A stretch of 8,193 nt of DNA, taken from Rhodospirillaceae bacterium (GTDB lineage: Bacteria > Pseudomonadota > Alphaproteobacteria > Rhodospirillales > Magnetospirillaceae). Location of the stretch: NCBI GenBank assembly GCA_013349735.1, contig DUZC01000085.1, positions 1 through 8,193 on the forward strand, in the 5' to 3' direction. Positions 6,516 through 8,193 of the stretch are shown here, piece by piece. The position numbers and the translations under genes are program-made. Within the stretch, counting starts at the first letter, position 1. Each line of letters starts with the position of its first letter. The notes under the pieces were generated by a model. The model worked only from the letters and a program-made list of their open reading frames with translations. It ran no database searches and was not told the origin of the DNA.

Positions 6516-7492
6516 TGATACTCCAGACAGGTAAGGACCGCCGCAATGATCCGATCGGCGCTGGGCAAATAAGCGGACTCCAAGCGAGGCAGCGGCATTA
6601 CCGTGTCAAAACCGGCGACCCGCTGGATCGGCGCCACTAACGACATCAAGCCTTGTTCGGCAATGCGCGCGGCGATTTCTGCGCCCGGCGCACCGGTCAG
6701 GGCCGCCTCATGGACGATGACGCACCGGCCGGTGGTCTCCAAGGACGCAAGGATCGGCGCCATATCTAAAGGCTTCAGGCTGCAGACATCGATGACGGCG
6801 GCGCTGATGCCATCCTCGGCCAGTCGGTCGGAAGCGGCCAGGGTTTCCATCAGGGCGCCACCCCAACTGACCAATGTGACGTCGTTGCCTTGGCGGATCA
6901 CAAAGCTTTGATCCAGGGGCAAGGCCACGCCATCATCGATTACCGGCTCGCGGATCGCCCGATAAAGCCGGGTTGGCTCCAGCATAACCACCGGATCGTC
7001 ATCGCGGATCGCCGCCAGCAGCAGGCCATAGGCCTTGGCCGGTGATGAGGGCACCAGCAGGCGGAGGCCGGGGATGTTGACGAAAAAGGCTTCGACGCTT
7101 TCCGAATGATGCTCGGCGGCGCGGATGCCACCGCCATTGGGCGCGCGGAGCACCATCGGACAGGTCAGGCGCCCCCGGGTGCGGTTGCGCTGGCGCGCGG
7201 CGTGATTGACCATCTGGTCGATGGTGGCATAAATGAACCCGGAAAACTGGATTTCAACCACCGGGCGGAAGCCCTGTGCGGCCAAACCGATCGCCAGACC
7301 GGCGATGCCGGCTTCGGCCAGCGGCATGTCCAGGACCCGCTGATCGCCGAACTGTGCCAGCAGCCCATCGGTCGCCCGGAAGACGCCGCCATCGCGGCCG
7401 ACATCCTGACCCAGCACCAAGACCGATGGATCCTCGGTCATCGCCCGGGCCAGGGCCAGATTTATTGCGCCGATCATGGTGGTTTCAGTCAC
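6512..7492 (-). CDS. pdhB: Pyruvate dehydrogenase-type E1 component, beta subunit
   Basis: This is the beta subunit of the alpha2-beta2 thiamine-diphosphate-dependent E1, which decarboxylates the 2-oxo acid and reductively acylates the lipoyl group of E2. From the GTG at 7492 it has 326 residues, the usual length for the family, with no N-terminal lipoyl domain. Landmarks are GQDVGRDGGVFRAT (28-41), the cofactor-activating glutamate in PLAEAG (E60), EIQFSGFIY, AEHHSES with the conserved His near 128, and the transketolase C-terminal domain (VTLVSWGGALMETL, then VIDVCSLKPLD). The frame is open up to an ATG at 7621, but that extension overlaps E1 alpha coding sequence and resembles nothing. The GTG has a G-rich Shine-Dalgarno (five G, five-base spacer), whereas the ATG at 7477 has none. 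It overlaps E1 alpha by 8 bases and E2 by 4. Confidence 0.92.
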   Translation of the reverse strand: MTETTMIGAINLALARAMTEDPSVLVLGQDVGRDGGVFRATDGLLAQFGDQRVLDMPLAEAGIAGLAIGLAAQGFRPVVEIQFSGFIYATIDQMVNHAARQRNRTRGRLTCPMVLRAPNGGGIRAAEHHSESVEAFFVNIPGLRLLVPSSPAKAYGLLLAAIRDDDPVVMLEPTRLYRAIREPVIDDGVALPLDQSFVIRQGNDVTLVSWGGALMETLAASDRLAEDGISAAVIDVCSLKPLDMAPILASLETTGRCVIVHEAALTGAPGAEIAARIAEQGLMSLVAPIQRVAGFDTVMPLPRLESAYLPSADRIIAAVLTCLEYQ

Positions 7493-8193
7493 GGGCACCC
7501 CCGTTCGAGAGCGCGGCCCGCTGTGCTGCCAGATCAACCGGAAGCCGGCTATAAAGGTGATCGAACATGGCCTCGGGGATGTCCGGTGCACGGGCCAGAT
7601 AGGTCTCGGCGGCGCGTTCAACCAGACCGCCCAATTCGATCTGGCTCGCTTCCTCGTCGTCCTTGGTCCATTGATTGGCGGCCGTCAAATAAAGCCTTAA
7701 GCGCAGCAACGGCTCCTCCTGCCAGTGCTGGCTGACGGCTTCGTCATCGCGATAGCGGCTGGCATCATCCGAGGTGGTGTGGTCCGCCAGGCGATAGGTC
7801 AAGGCCTCGATCAGCCGCGGCCCGTGCCCGGATCGGGCGCCGGCCACCGCCATACTGACGGCGTGACTGACGGCGATGACGTCATTGCCATCAACCTGTT
7901 CTCCGCCAAAGCCAGCGGCAAAAGCCTTCTGCGCCAAACTGGCGCAGGCGGTCTGTTGCTGGCGTGGCATGGAAATCGCCCATTGATTGTTAACCACCAC
8001 GAAGACCAACGGAAGCTGCCACAAGCCGGCCATATTCATGGCCTCATAGACATCCCCCTTCGAGGTGGCGCCATCGCCCATGGTACAGACCACCGCCCGC
8101 TTTTCGCCTTTAAGGCGGATGGCCAGGGCAACCCCGGCGGCATGGGCGGCCTGACTGCCGACGGTGATACAAACCGGCCAATCCTGGTTGTGG
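7485..8193 (-). CDS. pdhA: Pyruvate dehydrogenase-type E1 component, alpha subunit (5' truncated by window)
   Basis: The C-terminal 235 residues of the E1 alpha subunit are visible; the frame stays open to the window edge, so the N-terminal third lies outside. It supplies the thiamine diphosphate pyrophosphate/Mg-binding half of the E1 active site. The signature GDGATSKGDVYEA, running to FVVVNNQWAIS, is the GDG-(about 25)-NN cofactor motif. LAQKAFAAGFGGEQVDGND and TYRLADHTTSDDASRYR (the loop that carries phosphosites in eukaryotic homologues) are typical. LYSRLPVDLAAQRAAL closes the protein. The pattern is that of the proteobacterial and Bacillus-like alpha2-beta2 pyruvate dehydrogenases. Relatives acting on branched-chain acids share much of it, so the substrate is inferred. 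An internal ATG at 8093 is not the start, because conserved sequence (GSQAAHAAGVALAIRLKG) continues upstream. The promoter of this operon is outside the window. Confidence 0.93.
   Translation of the reverse strand, partial: HNQDWPVCITVGSQAAHAAGVALAIRLKGEKRAVVCTMGDGATSKGDVYEAMNMAGLWQLPLVFVVVNNQWAISMPRQQQTACASLAQKAFAAGFGGEQVDGNDVIAVSHAVSMAVAGARSGHGPRLIEALTYRLADHTTSDDASRYRDDEAVSQHWQEEPLLRLRLYLTAANQWTKDDEEASQIELGGLVERAAETYLARAPDIPEAMFDHLYSRLPVDLAAQRAALSNGGARD
7490..7503 (-). promoter_or_regulatory. Ribosome site and GTG start that set the E1 beta N-terminus
   Basis: Read on the minus strand, GGGGG (7503-7499) is followed five to six bases later by GTG (7492-7490). The resulting N-terminus (M)TETTMIGAINLAL matches the short lead seen in homologues before the first conserved helix. 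The alternative ATG at 7477 lacks a Shine-Dalgarno. Confidence 0.6.

Noticed and set aside
5895..6518. 207-residue open frame on the plus strand opposite E2
   Set aside because: Gly/Arg/His-rich composition typical of an antisense shadow in GC-rich DNA. It covers a fully supported E2 gene, and no known motif is seen.
7493..7621. N-terminal extension of E1 beta to an ATG at 7621
   Set aside because: It lies inside E1 alpha coding sequence in another frame and shows no resemblance to E1 beta. The GTG at 7492 gives the normal family length.
7106..7735. 209-residue open frame on the plus strand opposite E1 beta and E1 alpha
   Set aside because: It crosses the junction of two well-supported genes on the other strand and has low-complexity antisense composition.

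Overview
No undescribed system was found in this window. It is chromosomal core DNA from a GC-rich bacterium (about 60% G+C by eye), most likely an alphaproteobacterium and plausibly a member of Rhodospirillales. The basis is the gene order miaB-phoH-ybeY-corC-lnt followed by an XRE-type regulator of the PhrR/PraR kind, the short CorC without a membrane DUF21 domain, and the codon bias. I see no mobile element, CRISPR array, tRNA or rRNA.

Plus strand, 1-4745: five genes run head to tail with every junction overlapping. They are the 3' part of miaB (tRNA 2-methylthio-N6-isopentenyladenosine synthase), phoH/ybeZ (P-loop NTPase), ybeY (16S rRNA maturation endoribonuclease), a CBS-domain CorC/HlyC protein (YbeX-like) and lnt (apolipoprotein N-acyltransferase). 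This matches the enterobacterial miaB-ybeZYX-lnt cluster. It links tRNA modification, rRNA maturation and quality control, and lipoprotein maturation in one probably co-transcribed and translationally coupled unit.

Plus strand, 4746-5411: a 150-base AT-richer gap carries a possible promoter and short inverted repeats. It is followed by a 171-residue XRE regulator with a strong Shine-Dalgarno. The link between lnt and a PhrR-like regulator is known in rhizobia (actA-phrR). What follows in many alphaproteobacteria as I recall them (metK, trmB) is absent here.

Minus strand, 8193-5415: a convergent three-gene operon encodes a 2-oxo acid dehydrogenase complex of the heterotetrameric-E1 type: E1 alpha (5' end outside the window), E1 beta and a single-lipoyl-domain E2. 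Sequence character favours pyruvate dehydrogenase, but the substrate is not proven. No E3 (lpd) gene follows E2. The E2 ends three bases from the stop codon of the regulator.

The points most worth a second look are an Ala in place of the usual catalytic-motif Asp in the E2 (HxxxDG read as HxxxAG), a run of ten cytosines in the E2 linker coding sequence, and the terminator-less convergent junction.
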